Assembly (NCBI GenBank): GCA_041745535.1 | Contig: JBGTIS010000074.1 | Coordinates: 1 to 54,657, forward strand | Direction: 5' to 3' | Length of the DNA: 54,657 nucleotides | DNA from: JBGTIS01 sp041745535 | Lineage (GTDB): Bacteria > Bacteroidota > Bacteroidia > Cytophagales > Cyclobacteriaceae | Part shown: in pieces, positions 24,966 through 34,358 of the stretch | Layout: each line of letters begins with the position of its first letter | How positions within the stretch are numbered: position 1 is the first letter of the stretch | Program-made: the position numbers and the translations under genes | Notes under the pieces: model-generated | Told to the model about the DNA's origin: nothing | Database searches by the model: none | The model's input: only the letters and a program-made list of their open reading frames with translations

Positions 24966-25895
24966 TCAAAACTGTTTAAATTCCAGGGCTTCTCTATCCC
25001 ATTTCCCGGTAGTGGCGGCCGCTTCATAGGTAGATTGCAGAAATCGCATGAGTGTCGCCTCCGGATCCGATGATTGCCTTACTACCTCATAGGGCAGAAA
25101 AAATTCGCCCATCTCCTGACTGAAAAAAGCCTCTTTGGGTGCTACCGGCCGCGTTCCGAAATCAGGCGGAGTAGGATAACAGTATGCATAAAAAGCCGGA
25201 TGGGGAAAAGCTTCGCTTCCGGGCCAGAAGCCGGCACTGGAAACTTCATGCGAATAAGCTTCCCGCATTACTTCGAGCGGTATATTGGGCATGCCTCCCG
25301 GATGCTTAGGTGCCTCTCTTCCGGAAAACCGGGTAACAGCCAGATCAAACGCTCCCCAGAAGAAATGAACCGGGCTGCATTTTCCTATAAAACGTGCTCT
25401 GAATTCGGTAAACACCGGTTCCATCCGCACCAGAGCCTGCCAGAATAAATACATCTGATCTTTGTCATACGATTGATGAACTTCATCCTGTTCAAAAGGA
25501 ATAGCAGGCTCTATTTCATTGGGTTTCGCGTGTATTTTAACCCGGATACCTAAAGTTCGCAGTGTGTCAAAAAGTTCCTTATAAAAAGAAGCTACGGTTC
25601 TGGGATACAACGCTATTTTTTCGTTCCCGCCCTTACTGGTAGTGATCACCAGCTGATGCTGATTAAAATCGAATTCTAACTGAAAAACTCCCTGTTCATA
25701 AGGTATGCTTCCGGTGGTTAAGCCGCGAGACGACACATACAAGGTAACATGCCACGAATGATTGAGCCAGGGCGTTTTTTTAAGACGTATTTTACCCACA
25801 ATCTGCGTCCATAACTGAACGGTAGCCATGGTATCCTGTAGTAATTCAAATTTTAATTCTGGCCAGGCAGGCTGGTTCAACTGATCTTTTTTCAT
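24966..25895 (-). CDS. DUF5996 family protein
   Basis: A 309-residue soluble protein of the DUF5996 family: WPELKFELLQDTMATVQLWT at the N terminus, KKTPWLNHSWHVTLYVSSRG, FDFNQHQLVITTSKGG, HFFWGAFDLAVTRFSGR and YPTPPDFGTRPVAPKEAF, then FFLPYEV. These Trp/His-rich blocks are diagnostic although the function is unknown. There is no signal peptide or TM. It is a single gene convergent with ywbE. The start at 25895 is the only sensible one and matches the family beginning. Confidence 0.9.
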   Translation of the reverse strand: MKKDQLNQPAWPELKFELLQDTMATVQLWTQIVGKIRLKKTPWLNHSWHVTLYVSSRGLTTGSIPYEQGVFQLEFDFNQHQLVITTSKGGNEKIALYPRTVASFYKELFDTLRTLGIRVKIHAKPNEIEPAIPFEQDEVHQSYDKDQMYLFWQALVRMEPVFTEFRARFIGKCSPVHFFWGAFDLAVTRFSGREAPKHPGGMPNIPLEVMREAYSHEVSSAGFWPGSEAFPHPAFYAYCYPTPPDFGTRPVAPKEAFFSQEMGEFFLPYEVVRQSSDPEATLMRFLQSTYEAAATTGKWDREALEFKQF

Positions 25896-26257
25896 GATAA
25901 ATTGATGTTGAGGGTTATAATAAATTATTGGTTTTATCTATTTTCATTGGCTATGCTGGAGTAAATGCTGAATGCAATGGCTTCTGCTAATATAACCATT
26001 ATTAGAAAAAGTATGGATAGGCATCAACTTTCTTCATAGCGACACTGCTGTGGTACATTAACCTACACAATAGGGGTGTTTGAAGTGCATAACCGGTTGC
26101 TTCAATCCAAAGATGGACTGGCATTGTGGAAAGTGAGCGATTTGGATTTGGAATCACTTTCTAACAATGCCATCCTGATCTTTATAGAAACTAATCTTTT
26201 GTAATATGACAGGTAAGTATAGTAAGTAAGTGGACAAGAATAATAAAGTATATCTTG
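25896..26257. other. Intergenic region between DUF5996 and DUF4301 genes
   Basis: About 360 bases. A plus-strand open stretch ending near 26203 has protein-like wording (LLQSKDGLALWKVSDLDLES) but no start codon and no family I recognise; it may be a gene relic. Nothing else stands out. Confidence 0.4.
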
Positions 26258-26329
26258 CCGGATGGGTGATAACGCTCTGCGTCCGACGAATTCCGCGCGG
26301 GAGCCGGAATTCGGCAAAGCCTCATCCGG
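26258..26329. repeat. 72-bp imperfect cruciform downstream of DUF4301 gene
   Basis: Outer arms CCGGATG (26258-26264) and CATCCGG (26323-26329) enclose a second perfect 9-bp inverted repeat (CGAATTCCG at 26287-26295, CGGAATTCG at 26305-26313). GC-rich, with no U-run on either side. It differs in sequence from the repeat family at 28.6-38.3 kb. It begins about 50 bases past the DUF4301 stop. Confidence 0.6.
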
Positions 26330-26379
26330 AGAGAATGGCCTAAAACTGTTGCTCATCTGCTTAAACCAGTCGTTTGCCA

Positions 26380-27942
26380 CTACTTCTTCTGGTGTTCCGG
26401 ACGCAATAGGTCGTTTACTGTTTTTACCGGATTGAACGTAATAATGGGCACTTCTACAAAAATAGTGTTCCAGTCGGACATGGCCCCATTCCACAAACCC
26501 GGTAATTCCTGGGCTTTCAGATCTTTGCCATCTTTTGATTTTCGTGAAATAAAGCCGGTCATCGGGTCTACAAAGCGGCGCAAATCAAACTTTTCACCTT
26601 TGTTGTTTTTCAGAGAACAAACAATATCTACCGGATTAAAGTGGGTCGCATGCTGGGCGATACTTTTCTGCCCCAGGTTATCCATGTCAATCTGCGCGCT
26701 TTCTACAATTTGCAGGGAGGAGGAATCGTCAGGGTTAATAGCCCAGAAAGGTCCGCCACCGGGTTCACCTTCATTTTTCACCATACCACAAACGCGGATG
26801 GGGCGGTCTAACTTTTCAATCAGGTAGGTAACTTTTTCTTCCCCATCCATGGCTGAAAAAACTTCTGACGATACGGTAAACAATTCGCTTTCAATAAATT
26901 CCCGTACTTCTTCCAGCAATTCATCGTTCAGGTCTTCGCTGTTTTCGATCAGGTCCAGATAGGTAAATATTTTTTCCTGCATGCGCAGCAGCAATCCGCC
27001 CAGGGCTTTTTTATAGGTAAAGGTTTCTTCTTTCAGCCTGTCAGGCACTACATTGTCTATGTTTTTGATAAACACCAGGTCGGCATCAATGTCATTCAGG
27101 TTTTCAATGAGCGCGCCATGTCCACCCGGGCGGAACAGGATGGAACCATCGGCATTGCGGAATGGTTCGTTGTTCAGGTCTACCGCAATGGTATCGGTAG
27201 CGGGTTTCTGTTCAGAAAAAGAAATATGATAGGTAACCTGATACCGCGCTTCATATTTACCCTTTACCTGCCCGATCAGGGCTGTAAATTTCTCCTTATG
27301 TTCGGGAGAAACCGTAAAATGGATATACACATCGCCACTTTCGCTTTTACAGTAATTGGCTCCTTCCACCAGGTGTTCTTCCACAGGCCTGCGGGTAACA
27401 TCCCCTTCATAGGCATGAAAGGTAAGTAAGCCTTTGGGCAAACTGCCATAATCAAGCCCTTGTTCCGAAAGCAGGGTTTCTAGTATACTTACATATTTTC
27501 TTTGCAGAATGGCTTCGTTCAGGCCCAGTTCATTATTTTTTTCGTAAGCTGATTTCAGTTCTTCATAAAAAGCGAAATCGTTAATTCTTTTAAAAAAATC
27601 GAAGATGGGTTTCTGCTTGGGGTCGGTAGTGAGTTGCTGATAGTCTGCATCGGTACCCTGGTAGCTTTCGGTAAAAGCAAAAAGCGCTTTGAACATCCGG
27701 CTAGCCGCACCAGAGGCAGGCACAAACTTATAAACTTTTCGGTACCTGGCTTCCTCCTCATACATGCGCACCAGTTCCAGTATTTGTTCTTTTCCAAGGC
27801 TCAATATGCCATCGCCAATGGTAGCGGCTTTTACCACCTGCAGATATGGAAACCCGTTTCTGAAATTCTCTATTTGCTGCTCAATAGTTTTTTCATCCAC
27901 GCCCTGGCTTTTCAGTTGTTGTATATCGTTTTCGGTAAACAT
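26380..27942 (-). CDS. DUF4301 family protein
   Basis: A 520-residue cytoplasmic protein of the DUF4301 family, common in Bacteroidota. Typical pieces are FTENDIQQLKSQGVDEKTIE at the N terminus, KFVPASGAASRMFKALFAF (about 75-93), LLTFHAYEGDVTRRPVEEHL, RPGGHGALIENLNDIDADLV and FIKNIDNVVPDR, then GEPGGGPFWA. Gly-rich loops and the GGHGAL...DADLVFIKNID segment resemble nucleotide-sugar pyrophosphorylase folds, but the reaction is unknown. Length is normal. Single gene. Confidence 0.92.
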   Translation of the reverse strand: MFTENDIQQLKSQGVDEKTIEQQIENFRNGFPYLQVVKAATIGDGILSLGKEQILELVRMYEEEARYRKVYKFVPASGAASRMFKALFAFTESYQGTDADYQQLTTDPKQKPIFDFFKRINDFAFYEELKSAYEKNNELGLNEAILQRKYVSILETLLSEQGLDYGSLPKGLLTFHAYEGDVTRRPVEEHLVEGANYCKSESGDVYIHFTVSPEHKEKFTALIGQVKGKYEARYQVTYHISFSEQKPATDTIAVDLNNEPFRNADGSILFRPGGHGALIENLNDIDADLVFIKNIDNVVPDRLKEETFTYKKALGGLLLRMQEKIFTYLDLIENSEDLNDELLEEVREFIESELFTVSSEVFSAMDGEEKVTYLIEKLDRPIRVCGMVKNEGEPGGGPFWAINPDDSSSLQIVESAQIDMDNLGQKSIAQHATHFNPVDIVCSLKNNKGEKFDLRRFVDPMTGFISRKSKDGKDLKAQELPGLWNGAMSDWNTIFVEVPIITFNPVKTVNDLLRPEHQKK

Positions 27943-28619
27943 AGGTTGATTAGTTGTTGAAAAAATTTTCAGGTTATTGCCTGATTGATTAAGTTGATTA
28001 ATACAGAGCTATATTACAATAAGATTTTGTGTTTTGCCACCTGAACGGCAAAAAAAAGATAATGGCAACTATATTGTAATATCCATTTTAATTTTAGAAG
28101 AGAAAACCGTAAATGTGGCAAAGTATAACACCTCATATAGCCAGAAACCTTACCTGCTACAGAAAAATAAGCGTATAAACGTACCGCTTCTACCCTGAAA
28201 AGGTTGATTCAATGGCAAAGCACTACTTCTCAACCACTGATCCAACTGGATGAGTGGCAATGGAGCGGTCTTTTATCATTTTTCCTACCTGTTAACCTAA
28301 AAAAACGCGGACCGCCTACATCTTCATAAAAGCACGAATGCAAAAAAATAAGATAGGTTGGAAATATGATATTTATAGAATCGGGAAATTTTGAGAAATA
28401 CCCTATCATTTGTCAGTGGAAAGGTATATGATTGAATGATACTGCCCAACTTTTTGTAACTGGTTAAAGGGCTGTGGAATTCTTAAGGGTAGCTATAATA
28501 AAGTAAAGAAGTTTACGCTATTTAACTGCTTCCTATCCGAATTGCTGTATTTGTAGAAGTAAGGGCGTTGGACTAAGCAAGCATTCTGACCGTTATGAGG
28601 AGGTAAGGACAACTACCGG
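27943..28619. other. Intergenic region, possible transposase relic
   Basis: No intact gene in about 680 bases. A plus-strand stretch near 28200-28320 reads TLKRLIQWQ ... LDEWQWSGLLSFFLP ... KKRGPP, vaguely like the N terminus of an IS5-type transposase, but too short and degenerate to call. Repeat copy A begins at 28620. Confidence 0.35.
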
Positions 28620-28793
28620 GCACGTCATAGCGGCCGGGTTGCCGATGCAGGGAATCCGCCGGAACGGCTGAACCCAATGCTATCTCGTTCAGTCGTGTAC
28701 ACCGGTTACAGGACGAAGAGGAATGGGTATGCGCCCCATTCTCGAGATAACATAAGTTCCATCGCTTCGCGCTGTCTCCTCGTTATGACGTGC
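28620..28793 (+). repeat. Hairpin repeat family, copy A (174 bp)
   Basis: Ends GCACGTCATAGCG (28620-28632) and CGTTATGACGTGC (28781-28793) are complementary. Inside are the family core GAACCCAATGCTATCTCGTT (start about 28669), ACACCGGTTA, then GAGATAAC, each side with its own short hairpin (GCC-GGAAC-GGC at left, CGC-TTC-GCG at right). Lies downstream of the PBP1A gene. Confidence 0.8.
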
Positions 28794-28819
28794 CCAAATC
28801 AACACCATGCAAATATAAA

Positions 28820-28849
28820 GGGCTGTGATAGCCCCGGGTATGACGTGCC
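28820..28849 (+). repeat. Partial right end of the hairpin repeat (copy A tail)
   Basis: A hairpin GGGCT-GTGAT-AGCCC followed by CGGGTATGACGTGCC repeats the right-hand arm of copy A 56 bases further on. Confidence 0.6.
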
Positions 28850-28893
28850 TATCAATAACAATAGCACTATCTCTCAGGTTTGTAATTGCCTCC

Positions 28894-28916
28894 CAGGTTT
28901 GTGTGTCACAAACCTG
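28894..28916. repeat. 10-bp stem hairpin after PBP1A gene
   Basis: CAGGTTTGTG-TGT-CACAAACCTG is a perfect 10-bp stem with 3-base loop, 28 bases past the PBP1A stop on the minus strand. No U-run follows, so it is listed as a hairpin; it may stabilise the mRNA 3' end. A half copy (CAGGTTTGT) lies at 28875-28883. Confidence 0.6.
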
Positions 28917-28943
28917 TCAGAGGTCTCTTGGCTACCATACAAA

Positions 28944-31307
28944 TCAGTTATTACTGAAAATATCTTTAATGGCATCAAAGAACTTCTTCTTTTTGCGGCC
29001 TTCTTTTTTAGGATCATACTTTTTGATTTCCCCGGGCTTGTCCTGCTCTTTTTCTTCCTCTTTGGTAAACAAACGCTCCAGAAAACCAGGTTCTTTTTCC
29101 TGTTCGAACATCGGGCAATCCAGCTTTCGCAGTACCCGGGAAGAGGGTTCCGGAAACTGTTTTGTCCTGATCTTCGCGTACTTCGTGTCGGCATTGATGT
29201 AGCCCATAAAGGTGGCCCAGATGGGCAAAGCGGTGTTGGCGCCCTGCCCCAGCGATAACGACCGGAATCGCACCAGCCGGTTGTCGGCCCCTACCCATGA
29301 ACCCGCAACCAGATCGGGAATCATGCCGATGAACCAGCCATCGGACTGCGATTGGGTGGTACCAGTTTTACCGGCAATGTCGTTGGGCAGGTGATAGGCG
29401 TACCGCAGGCGGGAGGCCGAACCGCTATCCACCACCGATTTCATCATCTGTATCATCATATCGGCCGTTTCGCGTTCCATTACTTTTTTCACGTCCTGCT
29501 CTTTGGTAAAGTCGGCAATTACATTTCCTTTGTTGTCTTTAATGCCCATCAGATATACCGGTGCCACATAATAGCCACGGTTGGCGAATGCCCCATAGGC
29601 CGCCACCATCTCCATCAGCGACAGGTCGGGGGTACCCAAAGCGATAGAAGGTTCTTCCGGCACATCGCCAATGCCCAGTTTGCCGGCAAAGTCCACCACC
29701 TTGTCGATGCCCGCCTGCATGATTACCTTCACCGCCACCGTGTTGATGGAATGGGTAAGTCCGCCCTGCATGGAATACCGTCCTTCGTATTTGTTATCAG
29801 AGTTTTTAGGGGCCCAGTTGTCGTATTCGGTGTACATGACCTGCTCGTTGCTGATGTATTCGCACGGATCAACACCCTGTTCCAGGGCGGTGGCATACAC
29901 AATGGGTTTAAAGGTAGAACCTACCTGCCGTTTAGATACTACATGGTCGTACTGAAAATGCTCATGATCGATGCCCCCTACCCAGGCACGTACCAGTCCG
30001 GTACGGGGTTCCATGGCCATAAATCCGGCATTCAGAAACAGCTGGTAATAAATAACCGAGTCGAGGGGAGAGATGGTTTTTTCCACTTCACCCTCCCAAC
30101 TATATAATGACATGGGCACCGGCGTATGAAAAATGGTTTTAATTTCTTCTTCCGTTTTTCCGGCCTGTACCAGGCTGCGGTATCGTTTGGAACGGCGTAC
30201 AGCCTGCTGGATACCGGCATCATCTTCCGCAACAGGATTCTTGCCCTTTACATGCTTGTCGAAAACCTGCTGCAATTGCTTCATGTGGACTTTAACCGCT
30301 TTTTCCGCATACTCCTGTAAATGGGAATCGATGGAAGTATAAATTTTCAATCCATCGGTATACACATTGTAGGTGGTACCATCCGGTTTGGGATGCGCTT
30401 TCAGCCAGCTGTTTACCTGCAGGCGCAGGCGTTCCCTGAAATAAGGAGCTATTCCTTCGTTGTGGGTTACATAGCTGTAATCCAGCGCCAGCGGTATGTT
30501 TTGAATAGAATCGGTAGCGGTAGCTGACAGGTATTTGTATTTTTCCATCTGCCCCAGCACCACGTCCCTGCGCCCTTTGGCACGGTCGGGATACAGGCGG
30601 GGATTATAATAAGTAGTAGCCTTCAGCATGCCGATCAGTACGGCAGCCTGTTCGGCTTTCAGATCGGCGGAAGACACATTAAAAAACCGGCGCGAAGCGG
30701 CTTCAATCCCAAATACATTGCCCCCAAAAGGCACGGTATTGAGGTACATGGTAATAATATCTTCTTTGGAATACACCTCTTCCAGGCGGGTGGCAATAAT
30801 AGCTTCCTTTATTTTATTTACCGGCATAGTCAGCAGCCAGTAATTCTGCCGGGGATAAATATTTTTGGCCAGCTGCTGGGTAATGGTACTGCCGCCACCC
30901 GCACTGCGGTCCTGCAACAGCAACGATTTTACCAGTACCCGGGCCAGACTTCTTTTATCGATACCGTTATGCTGATAAAACCGGGCATCTTCCGTAGCCA
31001 CCAGGGCGTCGAGCACCACCTTCGCGATTTTATCACGTTCGGCATTGGTACGGTTTTCAATATAATATTTTCCCAGCATCACCCCATCGGCCGCGTACAC
31101 TTCCGAGGCTTCATAGTTTTTAATATCTTTCAGGTCTTTGGCAGAAGGCATTCTGCCAAATCCACCTCCTAATACCGTTAAATACAAAAGTAGGGCCAAC
31201 AGTGGCACTACAATAATGCCTATTATGAAACTTTTTTTCAGTAAGCGGAATACATCTTTTCTGGTCATTTTTTGTAACCGCTTGCCTAATTTATTAAAAT
31301 ACTTCAT
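28944..31307 (-). CDS. Class A penicillin-binding protein (PBP1A-like)
   Basis: Bifunctional peptidoglycan glycosyltransferase/transpeptidase. I choose the ATG at 31307 (787 residues), giving a short basic cytoplasmic tail (KYFNKLGKRLQKMTRKDVFR) before one TM (FIIGIIVVPLLALLLYLTVL); the frame extends 20 codons upstream to 31367. The GT51 domain has the catalytic Glu106 in TEDARFYQHNGID and the GGGSTITQQLAKN motif. The transpeptidase domain has the serine of SxxK at Ser464 (GSTFKP), an SxN (HSINTV) and KTG at Lys647 (AGKTGTTQSQSDGW). All active residues are present. The C-terminal Lys-rich tail (EEEKEQDKPGEIKK) is low-complexity. Monocistronic as far as seen. It builds and crosslinks the cell wall in the periplasm. 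Confidence 0.95.
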   Translation of the reverse strand: MKYFNKLGKRLQKMTRKDVFRLLKKSFIIGIIVVPLLALLLYLTVLGGGFGRMPSAKDLKDIKNYEASEVYAADGVMLGKYYIENRTNAERDKIAKVVLDALVATEDARFYQHNGIDKRSLARVLVKSLLLQDRSAGGGSTITQQLAKNIYPRQNYWLLTMPVNKIKEAIIATRLEEVYSKEDIITMYLNTVPFGGNVFGIEAASRRFFNVSSADLKAEQAAVLIGMLKATTYYNPRLYPDRAKGRRDVVLGQMEKYKYLSATATDSIQNIPLALDYSYVTHNEGIAPYFRERLRLQVNSWLKAHPKPDGTTYNVYTDGLKIYTSIDSHLQEYAEKAVKVHMKQLQQVFDKHVKGKNPVAEDDAGIQQAVRRSKRYRSLVQAGKTEEEIKTIFHTPVPMSLYSWEGEVEKTISPLDSVIYYQLFLNAGFMAMEPRTGLVRAWVGGIDHEHFQYDHVVSKRQVGSTFKPIVYATALEQGVDPCEYISNEQVMYTEYDNWAPKNSDNKYEGRYSMQGGLTHSINTVAVKVIMQAGIDKVVDFAGKLGIGDVPEEPSIALGTPDLSLMEMVAAYGAFANRGYYVAPVYLMGIKDNKGNVIADFTKEQDVKKVMERETADMMIQMMKSVVDSGSASRLRYAYHLPNDIAGKTGTTQSQSDGWFIGMIPDLVAGSWVGADNRLVRFRSLSLGQGANTALPIWATFMGYINADTKYAKIRTKQFPEPSSRVLRKLDCPMFEQEKEPGFLERLFTKEEEKEQDKPGEIKKYDPKKEGRKKKKFFDAIKDIFSNN

Positions 31308-31518
31308 GGTATATCGACCTATTAAATTCTTCTGAATGTGACCGTATGCTAATGCAACCGGCCACAAAATTAAATGTTTTTTTACTTTATACGGTTTTCA
31401 TCGTAAATCATTGCATAATAAATTGTTTACAAGGGCACCACCTCTTAATTTTCTTACCATCGCCATTTCTATATCTCATTTTCTTATGCTTCTACTTGCC
31501 CGGTAACGCGCCTTTTTT

Positions 31519-31676
31519 CCTTGTCTTAACTAGGGACTGAGCAACGCTCAGAACTCGATGTTATCTGGCGCACCCGTCGCCTGCCGATCCCCCTTTTTTC
31601 TGTTAACCAGTTTGGTCAACTGAACGAGCTGGCATTGGGTTCCGCCATACCGGCGGATTCCCGCGTTATGACGTGC
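31519..31676 (-). repeat. Hairpin repeat family, copy B (158 bp)
   Basis: Read on the minus strand it starts with GCACGTCATAACG (31676-31664), contains the left hairpin TCCGCC-GGTAT-GGCGGA, the core GGAACCCAATGC and CTCGTTCAG, ACTGGTTA, CCAGATAAC, and the right hairpin CTGAGC-GTT-GCTCAG. Its far end is worn (CTAGTTAAGACAAGG against the expected CTCGTTATGACGTGC). Lies between PBP1A and VanZ genes. Confidence 0.78.
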
Positions 31677-31730
31677 CCTATATTTTGGTTAGCGTATCAG
31701 AATAACCAGGATGGTTTCATTAATACAGCC

Positions 31731-32174
31731 TTACATCTTCCGCAAATTCATCCTTTTCAGCAGTTGAAATCCTATTGCGGTACCCAGTGCGTTCAGAATG
31801 ATATCATCCACATCGAAACTGCCAACGTTGGTAAAAATCTGAATACTTTCTACCGCCAAACTAATGGCTGCCCCCGTCAGCAGTATGGTAATCCACGAGC
31901 CAGACCACCAGCGGTAGTAGGCGAACAGCATGCCCAGCGGAATGAAAAGCACAATATTTCCTCCTACATTAAACAACAGTTCACTGTAGTAAGGCTCTTT
32001 CTGCTTTCTGATCACCAATTGAATAAAATAGGTAATGGTATGGAATGGTTTCAAATTCACTGTTCTTACTACCGTAGGATCGAGCCGGGAAGTATGATAG
32101 GGAAAGAAAAACAATAGCCATATGGAACATCCCAAATAGGCTACCGCTCCGGTAATAATCAGTTTCTTTTTCAT
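31731..32174 (-). CDS. VanZ family membrane protein
   Basis: A 147-residue protein with four hydrophobic helices and the VanZ pattern: NVGGNIVLFIPLGMLFAYY (about 68-86), AAISLAVESIQIF with the Glu and Gln of the conserved ExxQ, and FDVDDIILNALGTAIGFQLL. VanZ proteins give low-level teicoplanin resistance in enterococci; the wide family is of unknown role, probably envelope-related. The N terminus (KKKLIITGAVAYLGCSIWLL) gives a good first TM. A second, broken VanZ-like gene lies 0.5 kb upstream on the same strand. Confidence 0.88.
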   Translation of the reverse strand: MKKKLIITGAVAYLGCSIWLLFFFPYHTSRLDPTVVRTVNLKPFHTITYFIQLVIRKQKEPYYSELLFNVGGNIVLFIPLGMLFAYYRWWSGSWITILLTGAAISLAVESIQIFTNVGSFDVDDIILNALGTAIGFQLLKRMNLRKM

Positions 32175-32483
32175 CTGTGCATAATTAAACTTTACTGGTG
32201 CCCCAGTGGAACTGAACTACCCCAGTGGATGCCCCTAGCTTCATCATTATTTCAGGGCGTCAGCAATCATGCGCCTGCTTGCCCACCGAGGCTCGATTTC
32301 CTCTTTTATCAGGCTCACGGTTAGTACAGTTTGACCTGAAAACTTTAATTGTTAAAGGGGTTATTGTATTAGCGAAAGGATATCTGTTTTATTTTCCTGA
32401 AAATTAAGAAATTCTGACATTTATTTATCCATTCCGCTCCGAAATTTAGCTGATGGATGGAGCAATGGCAGTAAGACTCGGTG
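32175..32483. other. Intergenic region between VanZ gene and repeat copy C
   Basis: No gene seen. A small direct repeat, CCCCAGTGGA, occurs twice (about 32202 and 32220). Confidence 0.4.
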
Positions 32484-32640
32484 TCACGTCATAACGCGGG
32501 ACTGGAACGAAGCTCAAGAACCAATGTTATCCGGTGAATGGGGCGCCTATTGATTCCCCTTCGACCGGGAACCACTGTGCGCAGATGAACGAGATAGCAT
32601 TGGGTTCCGTCGTATCGACATTACCCCCGCTATGACGTGC
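32484..32640 (-). repeat. Hairpin repeat family, copy C (157 bp)
   Basis: On the minus strand it begins GCACGTCATAGCG (from 32640) and ends CGTTATGACGTGA (at 32484). The left hairpin is GTCG-ATA-CGAC, the core GGAACCCAATGCTATCTCGT is intact, then GGATAAC and the right hairpin GAGC-TTC-GTTC. It sits exactly where the coding similarity of a VanZ-like gene stops. Confidence 0.82.
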
Positions 32641-32786
32641 TCTGTTAAGCTAATGCATGCGCCAATAAGCAGCATGACAATCCAGAGCGTACGAAACCTG
32701 TGAACTTGTACCAGAAAAATACCCAGTGGCACAAACAATACAATGTTACTACCTAAGTTCGTAACTAATTCCATTGTATGCTTCAC
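32641..32786 (-). pseudogene. VanZ-like fragment cut by repeat copy C
   Basis: Minus-strand codons read NLGSNIVLFVPLGIFLVQVH, then RTLWIVMLLIGACISLTEH, closely paralleling the middle of the intact VanZ protein (GGNIVLFIPLGM and AAISLAVES). The 5' part has no good N terminus. At 32640 the frame runs into repeat copy C and ends as nonsense, and the expected ExxQ...DDIxxN end is not found beyond the repeat. It is therefore a remnant, probably a former paralogue interrupted by the repeat. Confidence 0.7.
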
Positions 32787-33024
32787 ATTTCGAAAATCCA
32801 GGCCCGCACAAAGTATTTAAGAGTATTTTTAAATGGGGTAAACGTTATAAAACTATCTGCATCGTAGTTAACTCGTGAAGAATTAACAAAAGGAGAAAAA
32901 AACAATATTCAGACAGTAAAAGCAAAGTAAACTATGACAAGAAGGTGCTTGAAGGTTATTTCTCTCATACGAACTACCATTATCTGGAGAAACACAAAAT
33001 ACAATACAAGCATATTTACTTATA

Positions 33025-33605
33025 TTATAAATATAAAAAATAATTTATAATTACTTTATGGCGCATGCCCTCGGTAAGGGTGGTAATGCGCGTAGCCTTT
33101 TTCATAAAATACTTTTCCATCCACCCTAATACCTTTAACACCTCCTCGCGGCGGATCAGCCCAAGTTGCCGGGCGGCATCTACCTGCAGGTCCTGTATGT
33201 GGAAAATCAGGGGAATGTTTCTGAGGTATTGGAATATGGAAGGGAAAATACCAATGGGCAACGGCGGATACACACACACCATGGCGTCATATTTTTTCAT
33301 CAGCACCCGGGTCCAGTTTACCCCTGAGCTGAGCATAAACGAAAAATCGTGGATCAACCGCGTATAACCTGTTACATTGTGCGGCACATAAAAGGGCGAC
33401 CGGTACACGGTTACCCCGCTTATCATTTCTTCAAGAATTTGTTGCGGTGGCTGTCCAGTACTTTCCAGTATGGATAATAAGGAGGAGCGGTAATTACGTC
33501 TACCTGGTGACCCTGCGATACCAGCCATTCGCACATTTCTCCGGTATACTTACCAATGCCTGTAGGTTCGGGAAAGTAGTTGATACCGTAGACCAATAGT
33601 CTCAT
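33025..33605 (-). pseudogene. WcaI-like glycosyltransferase, frameshifted and 3'-truncated
   Basis: The 5' frame (33605-33423) encodes RLLVYGINYFPEPTGIGKYT, GEMCEWLVSQGHQVDVITAP and PYYPYWKVLD...NKFLKK, the N terminus of a WcaI-type family 4 glycosyltransferase. It stops, and the next frame continues the same protein from about 33420 (ISGVTVYRSPFYVPHNVTGY, LIFHIQDLQVDAARQLGL, ATRITTLTEGM). A single-base indel near 33420-33425 explains the break. After about 33057 the similarity ends in AT-rich sequence, so the C-terminal sugar-nucleotide half (over 200 residues) is missing. WcaI acts in colanic acid/exopolysaccharide assembly. No partner genes are present. Confidence 0.82.
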
Positions 33606-34358
33606 AGGCGGTTGAATTTAATTCTTATAAACATTCATGTACAGCATTTCCATTTTAAAATTTAAAAACAGGCTGATCAGGCAACACATGCAGTGCTACC
33701 GGGCTCATCATTACAATATCCTATGGGCAACAGAGATACCCACCGATCTTAGTAATCAGCTTTTAAAACGGGTGTCAATTTTTGACTTATCAATAATACA
33801 CACCTATCTCATTACGACTTTGATAAAAAGCGCATCTGAAAGGTTATAAAACACCTATCTGGGTTTATGATAATCCGGAAGATTTGGCGAAAACGAGCCA
33901 GGCTGAGTTATTGTAATACCGGAATTTTAATCTACTCTTATCCAATTTCTACTTGCAGGTAAGTAGTGAATAATTAAATTTAGCAGCATTTATTTCATTT
34001 GCATTCAAGTTACGAATATGAAACTGATAATTAATAAAGCAATAAAATAAACATTCGCAGGTATAGGAAGTCGGATCGAAGAAGCGCGCATGGGTGCTAC
34101 CCAAGTCAGGCACAAGAAACAGATTCTTATGACCAGGGATTATTCGCATGGTGTCAAATTATTAAGCAGCATTCAAACTAATGATAACTTCTTTAATTAC
34201 AGTATTGCCGGCCAGCATATGAAAAATTGTCATACTTATTATATTCAATTCGTGAGGGGCTGTTATAGGCATATGGAGGTTAGTTTGGATAAACATCACT
34301 GGCATTGTTATAACAACATCCCAATACAGTGCCCGTTATCGCAAGGGGAAACCAACGA
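33606..34358. other. Long non-coding, AT-rich stretch
   Basis: About 750 bases with only short open frames lacking protein character. The last 40 bases before copy D resemble those before copies A and E (CCCGTTATC...AAACCAACG), so repeat similarity begins near 34331. Confidence 0.5.

Noticed and set aside
26102..26494. 130-codon minus-strand open frame overlapping the 3' end of DUF4301
   Set aside because: Starts inside DUF4301 in another frame and crosses the cruciform; composition is not protein-like.
28200..28330. Possible IS5-type transposase N-terminal relic (LDEWQWSGLLSFFLP)
   Set aside because: Only about 40 residues, no start and no second conserved block; similarity could be chance.
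29352..30107. 251-codon plus-strand open frame
   Set aside because: Lies wholly antisense to the well-supported PBP1A gene; His/Phe/Arg-rich composition typical of a shadow frame.
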